A stretch of DNA of 64,000 nucleotides from Nostoc sp. NIES-4103 (lineage in GTDB: Bacteria > Cyanobacteriota > Cyanobacteriia > Cyanobacteriales > Nostocaceae): contig NZ_AP018288.1 of assembly GCF_002368335.1 (NCBI RefSeq), forward strand, positions 2,986,926 through 3,050,925, given 5' to 3'. This document shows positions 18,201-26,086 of the stretch, piece by piece. The translations under genes and the position numbers were made by a program. A model generated the notes under the pieces. The model had not been told where the DNA came from, ran no database searches, and saw only the letters and a program-made list of their open reading frames with translations. Position 1 is the stretch's first letter, and every line of letters begins with the position of its first letter.

Positions 18201-18431
18201 ATGATGAATTTACAAGAAATTATTAATTATATTGAAAGTTTACCCACAGAAGAGCGAGAGTATTTATTTGAGTTTCTTCGCCAGCAACGAATTGAGAATC
18301 GGCGGGTTGAAATTTTGGCTAATGCTCAGGAAGTGATGCAGGCTTTTAAGGATGGGACAGCAAAGAGAGGAAGCGTTGATGATTTGATCGCTGATTTACT
18401 AGGAGATGATGATGGAAGTTGTCTGGAGTAG
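18201..18431 (+). CDS. Antitoxin of a type II toxin-antitoxin pair
   Basis: A 76-residue acidic protein. The frame opens at a TTG at 18189, but the double ATG at 18201/18204 behind GGAAGG is preferred. The N-terminal IINYIESLPTEEREYLFEFL and the C-terminal acidic segment with VDDLIADLLGDDDG resemble small cyanobacterial antitoxins. Its end overlaps the start of the toxin gene, a normal arrangement that couples translation. It would neutralise the toxin and probably repress its own promoter (family knowledge). A truncated second copy lies at 18748. Confidence 0.7.
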   Translation: MMNLQEIINYIESLPTEEREYLFEFLRQQRIENRRVEILANAQEVMQAFKDGTAKRGSVDDLIADLLGDDDGSCLE

Positions 18432-18666
18432 TGGATTTAAGCGGTCTTTTAGGAAGATTACAAAGAAAAACCTGCAATTAAAGAATCAAATTATTAATGT
18501 ATTACCGTCTTTGAAGTCTCATAAATTAACAGGAAATTTCGCGGAGTTATGGTCTTGTTCTGTTGCTTATGATTGTAGAATTATCTTTAATTTTTCTGAG
18601 GATGAGAAGTTGTTAGAAATAGTGATTTTATTGATTGATATTGGTAGCCATGATGAAGTTTATTAA
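18409..18666 (+). CDS. RelE/ParE-superfamily toxin
   Basis: An about 85-residue basic protein that overlaps the antitoxin gene. There are three successive ATGs at 18406-18414 behind AGGAG; 18409 or 18412 best fit the ribosome site. WSSGFKRSFRKITKKN, LTGNFAELWSCSVAYDCRIIF and the C-terminal GSHDEVY match the RelE/YafQ-type mRNA interferase fold, where the last segment carries catalytic residues. Toxins of this family cut mRNA on the ribosome. The gene appears intact. Confidence 0.8.
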   Translation: MMEVVWSSGFKRSFRKITKKNLQLKNQIINVLPSLKSHKLTGNFAELWSCSVAYDCRIIFNFSEDEKLLEIVILLIDIGSHDEVY

Positions 18667-18747
18667 GTGGTAAAATAGAGGCTGAAACTTTGGATGTAGA
18701 GATGAAAATGATTCAGCAAAGTTAGGGTTTACTTTCGAGTAGGTTCT

Positions 18748-18840
18748 ATGATGAATTTACAAAAAATTATTAATTATATTGAAAGTTTGCCTACAGAAGA
18801 ACGGGACTATTCGTTTGAGGTTATCCGTAAAAAAATTTAG
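18748..18840 (+). pseudogene. Truncated second copy of the antitoxin gene
   Basis: A 30-codon frame starts MMNLQKIINYIESLPTEERD and matches the intact antitoxin at 18201 almost residue for residue, then departs into a different sequence and stops. The leader (AGGTTCTATGATGAATTTAC) and the sequence some 80 bases upstream are also shared with the intact copy. It is the remnant of a tandem duplication whose 3' half has been lost. Confidence 0.75.
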
Positions 18841-18998
18841 ATGCGTTCGCCCTGGGGGTGCAATGACTGTGGGAATCATAACTAATTTACCGGACATGAT
18901 ATTACACATCACCCTAAAAAAGGTCAAAGTTCAGGGAGCAGGGGGAGCGAAGAAGTAACAATTAATAATTCTCTTCCTCCCCAGCCTCCAATTAGTTG

Positions 18999-20444
18999 CT
19001 AATTAGCTGCTGCTATTGCTTGACTCAACCGCAATTTGTCTAAATTAATTTGATTGAGCAGTAACCAGGATTGTATCAGGTCTGGGCCATGCACGTCTCC
19101 TGTTAAGGCTGCTCTGAGCGATCGCATCACTAAGCCTTTTTTGACGTTTTGGGCTTTGACTACCTGTTTAATAATCTCTTGGGCGGCTGCTTCTGTAAGT
19201 TGGGGCTGATTTTCACTAGCTGTGATAATTCCCTCTAAAGCCGCAGCAGAACCTTCTTGCTTGAGTTGCTGGCTGGCTTCATCACTAAATTCCACTGTCT
19301 CGCTAAAAAACAGTTGACTTATGGCTACAGCATCTACCAAACGAGTTAAACTCTGGCTAATTAAAGCTACTAACTGCTCTAACCAAGGGCGTTCTCGTCC
19401 TCCATCAAATTTGTATCCAGCTTCTTGCCAAAAAGGTATAACTAAATCTGTGAGTTTATCTATTGGCATATTGTGGATATACTGACTGTTCAACCAATCG
19501 AGTTTAGCCCAATCAAATTTAGCGCCCGCTTTATTCACCCGCTCAAAGCCAAACTCCTTGGCTGCTACTTCTAAGGTAAATATTTCCTGAGTTGCATCTG
19601 GCGGCGACCAACCTAGTAAGGTCATGTAATTGACCAAGCCTTCAGCTGTAAAACCCATTTGCTTAAAGTCAGAAATGGAAGTGACTCCATCTCGCTTAGA
19701 AAGCTTGCGCCCTTCCATATTCAAAATTAGGGGCGAGTGGGCAAATTCTGGGGTTTTTGCACCTAAAGCCTCATACAGCAGAATTTGCTTAGCAGTGTTG
19801 GCTATGTGGTCTTCTCCCCGGATGACATGGGTAATTTGCATGTCTATGTCATCAACTACAACCACAAAGTTGTATAGTGGTTGACCAATACCTGCTTCCG
19901 AGGCGCGAGCGATGACCATATCACCACCTAAATCGCTACCTCGCCAACTCATGCTTCCCCGTACTAAGTCATTCCAGACGATTTCTCGCTCATCTGCAAT
20001 TTTGAAGCGAATTACAAAGCTGCGTCCTTCAGCTTTGTAGGCGGCTTCTTGTTCTGGGGTGAGGTCGCGGTGACGGTTATCGTAGCGCGGGGCTTCGCCT
20101 CTGGCTTTTTGCGCTTCTCGTAGTGCTTCTAATTCTTCAGAGGTGGTGTAGCAGCGATAAGCTAATCCTTGCTCTAGGAGTTTTTCTACCGCTTGTTTAT
20201 ATAAATCTAGGCGTTGGGATTGAAAAAATGGGCCTTCATCCCAGTTCAACCCTAGCCAGCGCAAACCGCTGAGGATATTTTCGGTATATTCGGGGCGCGA
20301 TCGCTCTAGGTCTGTGTCTTCGATTCGCAGGATAAATTTCCCGCCGTGGTGGCGGGCAAATAACCAGTTAAATACAGCTGTTCTGGCTGTGCCAATATGT
20401 AAATTTCCGGTTGGACTCGGAGCTATACGGACTCTAACAGTCAC
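18999..20444 (-). CDS. gltX: Glutamyl-tRNA synthetase
   Basis: A 481-residue class I aminoacyl-tRNA synthetase. PSPTGNLHIGTARTA holds the HIGH-type motif, GRKLSKRDG the KMSKS-type motif, and ILRIEDTDLERSRPEY and the VIRGEDHIANT segment are glutamyl-specific. It charges tRNA-Glu and, in cyanobacteria, usually also tRNA-Gln as part of the indirect amidation route; glutamyl-tRNA is also the precursor for chlorophyll and haem. The length is normal. A tRNA-Asp gene lies about 100 bases upstream on the same strand. Confidence 0.97.
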   Translation of the reverse strand: MTVRVRIAPSPTGNLHIGTARTAVFNWLFARHHGGKFILRIEDTDLERSRPEYTENILSGLRWLGLNWDEGPFFQSQRLDLYKQAVEKLLEQGLAYRCYTTSEELEALREAQKARGEAPRYDNRHRDLTPEQEAAYKAEGRSFVIRFKIADEREIVWNDLVRGSMSWRGSDLGGDMVIARASEAGIGQPLYNFVVVVDDIDMQITHVIRGEDHIANTAKQILLYEALGAKTPEFAHSPLILNMEGRKLSKRDGVTSISDFKQMGFTAEGLVNYMTLLGWSPPDATQEIFTLEVAAKEFGFERVNKAGAKFDWAKLDWLNSQYIHNMPIDKLTDLVIPFWQEAGYKFDGGRERPWLEQLVALISQSLTRLVDAVAISQLFFSETVEFSDEASQQLKQEGSAAALEGIITASENQPQLTEAAAQEIIKQVVKAQNVKKGLVMRSLRAALTGDVHGPDLIQSWLLLNQINLDKLRLSQAIAAAN

Positions 20445-20543
20445 AGTTGATTCTCTCTTTCACAAAGCATGATTACTATAACAAGTGCTGAGTTAGTTTA
20501 CTGTTAACTGTCATCAGTCATCAGTTATCAATCAGCTTTCCTA

Positions 20544-20617
20544 CGGGACTGACGGGGCTCGAACCCGCAACTTCCGCCGTGACAGGGCGGTGCTCTAACC
20601 AATTGAACTACAGTCCC
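20544..20617 (-). tRNA. tRNA-Asp (GTC)
   Basis: Read on the minus strand the 74 bases begin GGGACTGTAGTTCAATTGGT and end with the T-arm GGTTCGAGCC, acceptor CAGTCCC and discriminator G. The 7-bp acceptor pairs GGGACTG with CAGTCCC. The anticodon loop CTGTCAC presents GTC, that is, aspartate. CCA is not encoded. Confidence 0.95.
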
Positions 20618-20740
20618 TTAATTGCCGCTCATCGGCAACTTTCTTAGTATGCCTATTTTTTTTCTATTTGTCAAGTGTTTTGGAGTGAGTAGTTCAAATT
20701 TTTTTTCCCTGTCCCACTCCTCGATTGTAGCATACCATCT

Positions 20741-22261
20741 TTAACTGGATACTACAAACTGTGATTTTGATGCCAGATGCCGCAGGATGCGGGATTGCAG
20801 TTGTTTATACTGCTGCTTTAACAAATGTTTACTCAACTGGGGTTGAGAAGAATGTGGTAGATTTTTGCTTTGTTCTAGCCAAACTTTCAGCATTTGGCGT
20901 TGAGTAGGATCAATTTGACTGCTGAGAATGTTGACGCAGCTATGGGGTGCTTCTAGGGTAAAGCAAATCAAAGGGTAGCGTTCATGTTCTGCCAATGAAC
21001 TTACCATTTGATGAACTTGGGGGTTTTGCATGTCTAGGTAGCAGGGTAGCCACTTGGGGCCAAGTTCTTGATTGTAGAGTACTGTCACCCACAGCAGCAT
21101 CGGGTGGGGAGATGTGACGAAGATAAACTGGTTGTAACGCCTAGAAAGGGCACGTTTTTTAATTTCTTGTTTGGGTAACATCAGCCATAGTGTGGCCATA
21201 GTTCCTTGTGCGGTGTCTAGAAGCTGGGGAAAAACTATTTCTTGAATGGGTTTATCTTGGGGCCACACAAGTTGCCAAAAGGATTGTTCCACTGCTAGGG
21301 GTAATCCAGAACCCAAGGAAGTGGTAGGGGTGGATCTGGAGGACAAATTTGTGGGGAAATTGGGACAATTGGACTTTTCTAGGCTATTTAATACTTGCAG
21401 TATTGCTGTCATATTTTGCGGGCGATCGCTGGCGTTTTTCGCCAGACAAGCCATAATTAAGTCATTGAGCTGTTGGGGTATTTTCAGTTGGGGTTTAACG
21501 TCTGCGATCGCTCGTGGTGTTTCAAAGTGATGTGCTTTATACCAAGCACCAAATAAGTCTGTTTCTGGCTTCCAAGGTTTAGCACCTGTGAGCATTTCAA
21601 ACATCATTACGCCCAAGCTATAAATGTCAGAGCGACTATCTAAGTCTACCCCTTCTAGTTGCTCTGGAGAAGAGTAGGGTAAGGTGCCATTAAATCCCTT
21701 ATTTGTGCTGACTGAAGCTGCATGATTGACAAATTTAGCAATGCCAAAATCAAGAATTTTGACTAACTGACCCAATATCGGATCGGGAACAACTAATATA
21801 TTAGCAGGTTTAATATCTCGATGAACTAGTGGATAAATTTTACCATCAATATTAATACCTTGATGAGCGCATTGTAAGCCTAAACAAATTTGCCGTGCTA
21901 GGGTCATAAATTTGGGTAAAGGCATGGGAATTAAATCTTTCAAACTCCTGCCATTCAGATATTCCATGACATAGAATGGTTTACCTTCTTCACTGACACC
22001 ATAATCATAAGCCCGCACAATATGTAAACTTTTTTGGCTTAAAGCTGCACTCGTGCTTGCTTCTCGCTCAAAGTCTTTTTGCATTTTGTGGTTGACGAAA
22101 GTCTGAGAAAGAAATTTAACAGCAACTGGTATTCCTCCTAGCAAAATATCATCTGCTAAAAAAACTTCGCCCATGCCACCTTTTCCAATTAACTGCTTAA
22201 TTTGGTAACGCTTGGCAAGTAACCCTGTAGTCTGTGGTGATGCAAATACCCTTTGATTCAC
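20741..22261 (-). CDS. Ser/Thr protein kinase with C-terminal accessory domain, copy 1
   Basis: A 506-residue Hanks-type kinase. The glycine loop GKGGMGEVF (residues 26-34), the catalytic lysine K49 in VAVKFL, HRDIKPANI near 150, DFGIAKF, and SPEQLEG with DSRSDIYSLGVMMFEML are all present, so it should be active. From about residue 335 it has a domain beginning WPQDKPIQEIVFP that contains MLLWVTVLYNQELG and LPCYLDMQNP; I do not recognise it, but the neighbouring kinase shares it. No membrane segment is seen, so it is probably cytosolic. The pair is tandem on the same strand with an 80-base gap. Confidence 0.9.
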   Translation of the reverse strand: MNQRVFASPQTTGLLAKRYQIKQLIGKGGMGEVFLADDILLGGIPVAVKFLSQTFVNHKMQKDFEREASTSAALSQKSLHIVRAYDYGVSEEGKPFYVMEYLNGRSLKDLIPMPLPKFMTLARQICLGLQCAHQGINIDGKIYPLVHRDIKPANILVVPDPILGQLVKILDFGIAKFVNHAASVSTNKGFNGTLPYSSPEQLEGVDLDSRSDIYSLGVMMFEMLTGAKPWKPETDLFGAWYKAHHFETPRAIADVKPQLKIPQQLNDLIMACLAKNASDRPQNMTAILQVLNSLEKSNCPNFPTNLSSRSTPTTSLGSGLPLAVEQSFWQLVWPQDKPIQEIVFPQLLDTAQGTMATLWLMLPKQEIKKRALSRRYNQFIFVTSPHPMLLWVTVLYNQELGPKWLPCYLDMQNPQVHQMVSSLAEHERYPLICFTLEAPHSCVNILSSQIDPTQRQMLKVWLEQSKNLPHSSQPQLSKHLLKQQYKQLQSRILRHLASKSQFVVSS

Positions 22262-22340
22262 TTTTATAACCTCTGCTGTTACCGCAATTAAAACTTAATA
22301 ATTATCAACTGAAAATTTTATAACCTAATTTAGCCAGATT

Positions 22341-23930
22341 TTACTGAGGTGCTAAAAGTTGTAAAAATCTCTCAAATAAATTAGATACCCAATTTCTAAA
22401 ACTAGTTTTACCCATCTGTGGATTAACTGCCAAATTTTGCACAATTTCCAACTTGAGTTTTTCGTATTCTGTTTTTAGCAGATTTTTAGCTTGCTTGGAT
22501 GTAATCAATTCATTTGAGTTTTGATTGGCTAACCAATCTACGAGTTGTTGCCGCTGGTAAGCAGTCAGAATTAAAGTCATAACACGGGCACAAGTAGTTG
22601 GTTCTTCTAAAGTAAAAAATAACAAATGATAGTAACCTTTTTCTGCTAAACTATGGACTATCTTTTGCCCTCTATTATCTTTCATGTCTAAGAAACAAGA
22701 TAGCCAGCGTGTGAGAGAAATCTGGGCATCATATAGCACTGTTACCCACAATAGCATTGGGTATATATGCATTTTACCAATAAATTCAATGCTATGATTG
22801 TTATCTAGCAATTTTGCAATTTCTTGTTGGGGTAACATTGCCCAAAACGTAGGTACGGCACCTTGAGATGTATGTAATAAATTAGGAAAACCAATTGGAG
22901 CAATTGGTTTATTTTGAGGCCAACTTTTATGAAAACACTCTTTTTCTGATATTGAAGTTACAGGAACTAATTGTACTGTGGGTAAGGTTTTATAGATGTC
23001 GCTAATACTAGGTTGATGTTCATTAAATTGCGATTTAATAATTTTTAATATTTTTAAAATTTTACTCATATTTTGTGGACGATCGCTTACTTCTTTAGAC
23101 AAACACATCAACACTAATTGTTGCAATTCCTGGGGAACTTTGACTTGGGAATTCACTTCTTCAAATGCAGGTGGTGTTTGAAAGCGATGAGCCTGGTACC
23201 AACTACCAAATGAGTGACTTTCTGTTTGAAATGGATGTTTACTTGTCAACATTTCAAACATCAGTACTCCTAAACTGTAAATATCAGAACGCACATCTAA
23301 AAGTTTGCGTCCTTCCATATGTTCTGGAGAACAGTAAGGTAAACTACCAATAAAAGAATCAGTGAGTGTCATCCCACTTCGCTCTGTTAAAAACTTGGCA
23401 ATACCAAAGTCGAGAATTTTCACTATCTCACCTTTGGCATTTTCAATAATGAATATATTTTCTGGTTTAATATCCCGATGAACAACGGGATAAATTTCTC
23501 CTTTGAGGCTGATACCTTGATGAGCGCATTGTAAACCTAAACAAATTTGCTGACAAATTTCTAAAAATCTAGCGATCGCTAGCGGCTCAACTTTAATAAT
23601 TTGTTTCAAATTTTTCCCTTGCAGATATTCCATGACAAAATAGGGAGCTTTATCTTCTGTCATGCCATAACTCAACACACGCACAATATTTCTACTTTTA
23701 CGTCCCAGTTGAGCGCCAATAAAAATTTCTCTAGCAAAGCGTTGGGATATTTGCTGGCTTCCTAAATTCACCATGAGAATTTTGATTGCAACTTGTTTAC
23801 TACCTCTAGCTGTATCCTCTGCCAGGTAGACTCTACCCATTCCTCCCTTGCCAATCAAATCTTTTATTAAATAGCGGTTATTTAATAACTTTCCAATATA
23901 AATATCTACTTCTGTTTTATGGATTACCAT
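22341..23930 (-). CDS. Ser/Thr protein kinase with C-terminal accessory domain, copy 2
   Basis: A 529-residue paralogue of the downstream kinase with GKGGMGRVY, VAIKIL, HRDIKPENIF, DFGIAKFL and DVRSDIYSLGVLMFEML. Its C-terminal region begins WPQNKPIAPIGFP and carries MLLWVTVLYD and WLSCFLDMKD, the same unnamed domain as copy 1, here with an extra C-terminal tail. All kinase motifs are intact. The two genes are probably co-transcribed from the A/T-rich region upstream of 23930. Substrates are unknown. Confidence 0.9.
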   Translation of the reverse strand: MVIHKTEVDIYIGKLLNNRYLIKDLIGKGGMGRVYLAEDTARGSKQVAIKILMVNLGSQQISQRFAREIFIGAQLGRKSRNIVRVLSYGMTEDKAPYFVMEYLQGKNLKQIIKVEPLAIARFLEICQQICLGLQCAHQGISLKGEIYPVVHRDIKPENIFIIENAKGEIVKILDFGIAKFLTERSGMTLTDSFIGSLPYCSPEHMEGRKLLDVRSDIYSLGVLMFEMLTSKHPFQTESHSFGSWYQAHRFQTPPAFEEVNSQVKVPQELQQLVLMCLSKEVSDRPQNMSKILKILKIIKSQFNEHQPSISDIYKTLPTVQLVPVTSISEKECFHKSWPQNKPIAPIGFPNLLHTSQGAVPTFWAMLPQQEIAKLLDNNHSIEFIGKMHIYPMLLWVTVLYDAQISLTRWLSCFLDMKDNRGQKIVHSLAEKGYYHLLFFTLEEPTTCARVMTLILTAYQRQQLVDWLANQNSNELITSKQAKNLLKTEYEKLKLEIVQNLAVNPQMGKTSFRNWVSNLFERFLQLLAPQ

Positions 23931-24550
23931 ATTTGGAAATTTTACGCTATTAAAGAAGTTAAAATTACTACTGAAAAATAATTAAAATATATTATTCTAA
24001 TTATTGATTTTACCCTATATTTAAAAATTAATTAATTAAAGTTTAATAATTACATATAAAAATAGCTAAAAACAATATTTAAATTCTCATGAAATTAATT
24101 GAAAATATTCTGCAATACTTCTTAAACATTATGTAACATATTCGTTCAGTGAAATGTATGGGGAAATATACTGAATCCATAAATCTGCTGGATTGATTGG
24201 CTATGATACAGCAGGGAATTCACGTAATAAAGCAAAAAGAATACAACAAAATATTAAGAAGTGCCATCTTTACTCCTTGATATAAATATGGAAATATTAA
24301 CCAATTATTAGTAATACTTAGAGATGGCAATTAGGTATTAAGTGTTTATATCATCGCGCTATCACCTCTATTCTGGGTGATGAGGTTAATGTAGGCGATG
24401 TCTGGCGACAATAAGCGTAGCTCTCTACGCACTTGTGATGATGGGGTTGATGTGGGCGATGTCTACGAAAAGCTCGCCTACGCGCTTTTGGTGATGGGGT
24501 TGATTTGAGCGATCGCTGTAGTTAGTGTTTATATAATCGCATTATCAGGT
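23931..24550. other. Long A/T-rich intergenic region with dispersed repeat units
   Basis: The first about 350 bases are A/T-rich without a gene and probably hold the kinase promoter. From about 24340 there are three degenerate copies of a unit like GGTGATGGGGTTGATGTGGG followed by CGATGTCTACGA, at about 24375, 24437 and 24490; a fourth is at 25704. The segment 24340-24375 (GTGTTTATATCATCGCGCTA) also recurs at 24527-24560, across the 3' end of the next gene, which shows a local duplication. Confidence 0.55.
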
Positions 24551-24769
24551 CTATTCTGTTAGAGTATCAAGTTTAGCTAGTATTCTTAAGCCTTCTTCTG
24601 GGTTACCAGTCGCAGCCATTGCTTTAAATCTTGTATGGGCATCAAATTCTGCTAAAGCTATAGTAGAAAGTTCTTCAATCAGCTTGTTGACACTTATGCC
24701 TTTAGCTTGAGCTAGTTCTTTTAATCTATTGTGTTTATCGTCTGATAAACGAATAGTTAAAGTAGCCAT
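24551..24769 (-). CDS. Ribbon-helix-helix protein, antitoxin-like
   Basis: A 72-residue protein beginning MATLTIRLSDDKHNRLKELA, the beta strand and first helix of an Arc/MetJ-type ribbon-helix-helix domain, followed by GISVNKLIEELS. Such proteins bind DNA as dimers and are often antitoxins of the HicB or CopG groups. No toxin gene is adjacent on the downstream side, where there are only repeats, so it may be an orphan. The final bases of the gene belong to a short locally duplicated sequence. Confidence 0.7.
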   Translation of the reverse strand: MATLTIRLSDDKHNRLKELAQAKGISVNKLIEELSTIALAEFDAHTRFKAMAATGNPEEGLRILAKLDTLTE

Positions 24770-24801
24770 TTTTGTTTAACTTGTAATCATTTCTTCTAGT
24801 T

Positions 24802-25206
24802 TTAATACTGGCCTGCCCAAATCAACCTGTCCCGTTCTTCTAACCGCTCTGATTGATTAAATTGGAGAATTGCAACAGTTACTCGCCCTTCTGCCGTCAA
24901 TGGTACAATCTCTGCTCCATTTAGTTGAAAATGGTCGTTCCATTTTTGAGTTCTTGGATTGAAAAAGGATGTTAGTTTTCCCGTTTCAGGATCGATTGAC
25001 CCCAAATCAGTACCCTTTGCACGATTACAATATGGACAGGCAAGAGCTAGATTATCTGCTTCAGTGGTGCCACCATGTTTTTCGGCAATAATATGTTCCA
25101 TCTCAAAGCTAAATAGTGCAGCACTCTGAGGGAATAAGCAATACTCACACCTTTGGTTCGCTCGTTCAATTACGAGTTTCCGTAATTGGGCTGATACATA
25201 AGTCAT
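24802..25206 (-). CDS. HNH endonuclease family protein
   Basis: A 134-residue HNH nuclease. CEYC and CPYCNRAKG supply two CxxC zinc pairs, and FEMEHIIAEKHGGTTEADNLALAC holds the metal-binding histidines and asparagine in the order of the HNH motif. Its start overlaps the stop of the upstream gene by four bases (ATGA), indicating translational coupling. This two-gene arrangement occurs in other cyanobacteria. The role may be in defence or as a homing-type nuclease; no target can be named. Confidence 0.85.
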   Translation of the reverse strand: MTYVSAQLRKLVIERANQRCEYCLFPQSAALFSFEMEHIIAEKHGGTTEADNLALACPYCNRAKGTDLGSIDPETGKLTSFFNPRTQKWNDHFQLNGAEIVPLTAEGRVTVAILQFNQSERLEERDRLIWAGQY

Positions 25207-25562
25207 GGGTTTTGGCGTAATTGCCCAAATGCATGAGCTTTTGCCATACGGACAAGATGTTCTATGGTTAGATAGCGTTCTAGTTCAGCTTCACCTTTGG
25301 CTGAAAGTGTTCCTGCTTTACTTTGGGCTAGCAAATTACTGACACGAGTCTGGAATTCCGGTGAGGGTCTAATTGCCAGAATTTGTTCTGGTGTAGGTTG
25401 ACTGGCTAACAATGCAATAATCTGTTTCTCATCAAGAAAATTGCCAGACTGTTCGCTCAATAACTCTTGTAGACCGCGTTCTACTATCTCTTGTAAACGG
25501 TCTTGAAACTGCTGTAATTGCTGTCCTAGTTCCTCAGATACCTCAACAGTGATTTGCATCAT
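25203..25562 (-). CDS. Small helical protein coupled to the HNH nuclease
   Basis: About 119 residues when started at the first of two ATGs (MMQITVEVSEELGQQLQQF); the frame is open back to 25613 with a TTG but without a ribosome site. The N-terminus resembles a short regulatory strand-helix, and the middle (LLSEQSGNF, LLASQPTPEQILAIRPSPEF) is typical of cyanobacterial hypothetical proteins found before HNH genes. It overlaps the nuclease start, so the two are made together and may act as antidote or specificity subunit (inference). Confidence 0.6.
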   Translation of the reverse strand: MMQITVEVSEELGQQLQQFQDRLQEIVERGLQELLSEQSGNFLDEKQIIALLASQPTPEQILAIRPSPEFQTRVSNLLAQSKAGTLSAKGEAELERYLTIEHLVRMAKAHAFGQLRQNP

Positions 25563-25703
25563 CTGGCTCTGTTGTTTTTGAAATTTATCTATTAGATATA
25601 AGTCTAGCGACAAATCAATCTATTAGTTTAATTTCATAAGTATTTTGTTTAATTAATTGTAAAAAATAAGACCAAATAGTTTACTTCGGGCGATCGCATT
25701 TCT

Positions 25704-25735
25704 GGTGATGGGGTTGATGTGGGCGATGTCTACGA
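25704..25735. repeat. Dispersed GGTGATGGGGTTGATG repeat unit
   Basis: Unit GGTGATGGGGTTGATGTGGG followed by CGATGTCTACGA, the best-preserved of four copies seen in the window (others at about 24375, 24437 and 24490). Its right end runs into ACGGGCTA, which is also found near 17860 and 62766 beside broken genes. Confidence 0.6.
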
Positions 25736-25988
25736 CGGGCTAGGTGCAAAGCTCATCAAATCTAACCTCACACAAGCAAATCTCTCAAAAGCAAACCTCT
25801 CTGGTGCAAAGCTCATAACTACTGACCTCAGAGGTGCTAATCTTCAGAATGCTGTGGTTAATGAAAAGACTAATTTCACAGATGCTTGTTACAATGAAGC
25901 AACTAAACTACCAAAAAATCTTGACCGTAAAGCAAAAAAGATGCGTGAAGTGAATAACGCTGAGGAAGAATGCCAGAAAAATCCTTGA
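25719..25988 (+). pseudogene. Pentapeptide-repeat protein fragment fused to a dispersed repeat
   Basis: An 89-codon frame whose middle part (KSNLTQANLSKANLSGAKL, then TTDLRGANLQNAVVN) has the A(D/N)LXX pattern of pentapeptide-repeat proteins, which fold as a right-handed beta-helix. The first residues (MGDVYDGLGAK) are encoded by the dispersed repeat at 25704, not by a natural N-terminus, and the GTG start lacks a ribosome site. It is therefore most likely the 3' remnant of a longer gene cut by a repeat, though expression from the repeat cannot be excluded. Confidence 0.55.
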
Positions 25989-25992
25989 CAGT

Positions 25993-26076
25993 AACAGGAT
26001 TTACACAACATTCTTAACTAAGAATTACGGTAAAGTAGTAATTGAAGACCTTAATGTTTCAGGTCAAAATAGCTAA
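25993..26076 (+). pseudogene. tnpB: Fragment of an IS200/IS605-family tnpB gene
   Basis: In one frame the sequence reads NRIYTTFLTKNYGKVVIEDL then NVSGQNS and stops. This matches the segment of TnpB with the VVIEDLNVSGM motif, which includes the acidic residue of the RuvC-like nuclease centre. Only about 27 codons remain and no other part of the transposase or its ends can be seen nearby, so it is a decayed piece left beside the pentapeptide fragment. Confidence 0.65.
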
Positions 26077-26086
26077 AATCCTTTTC

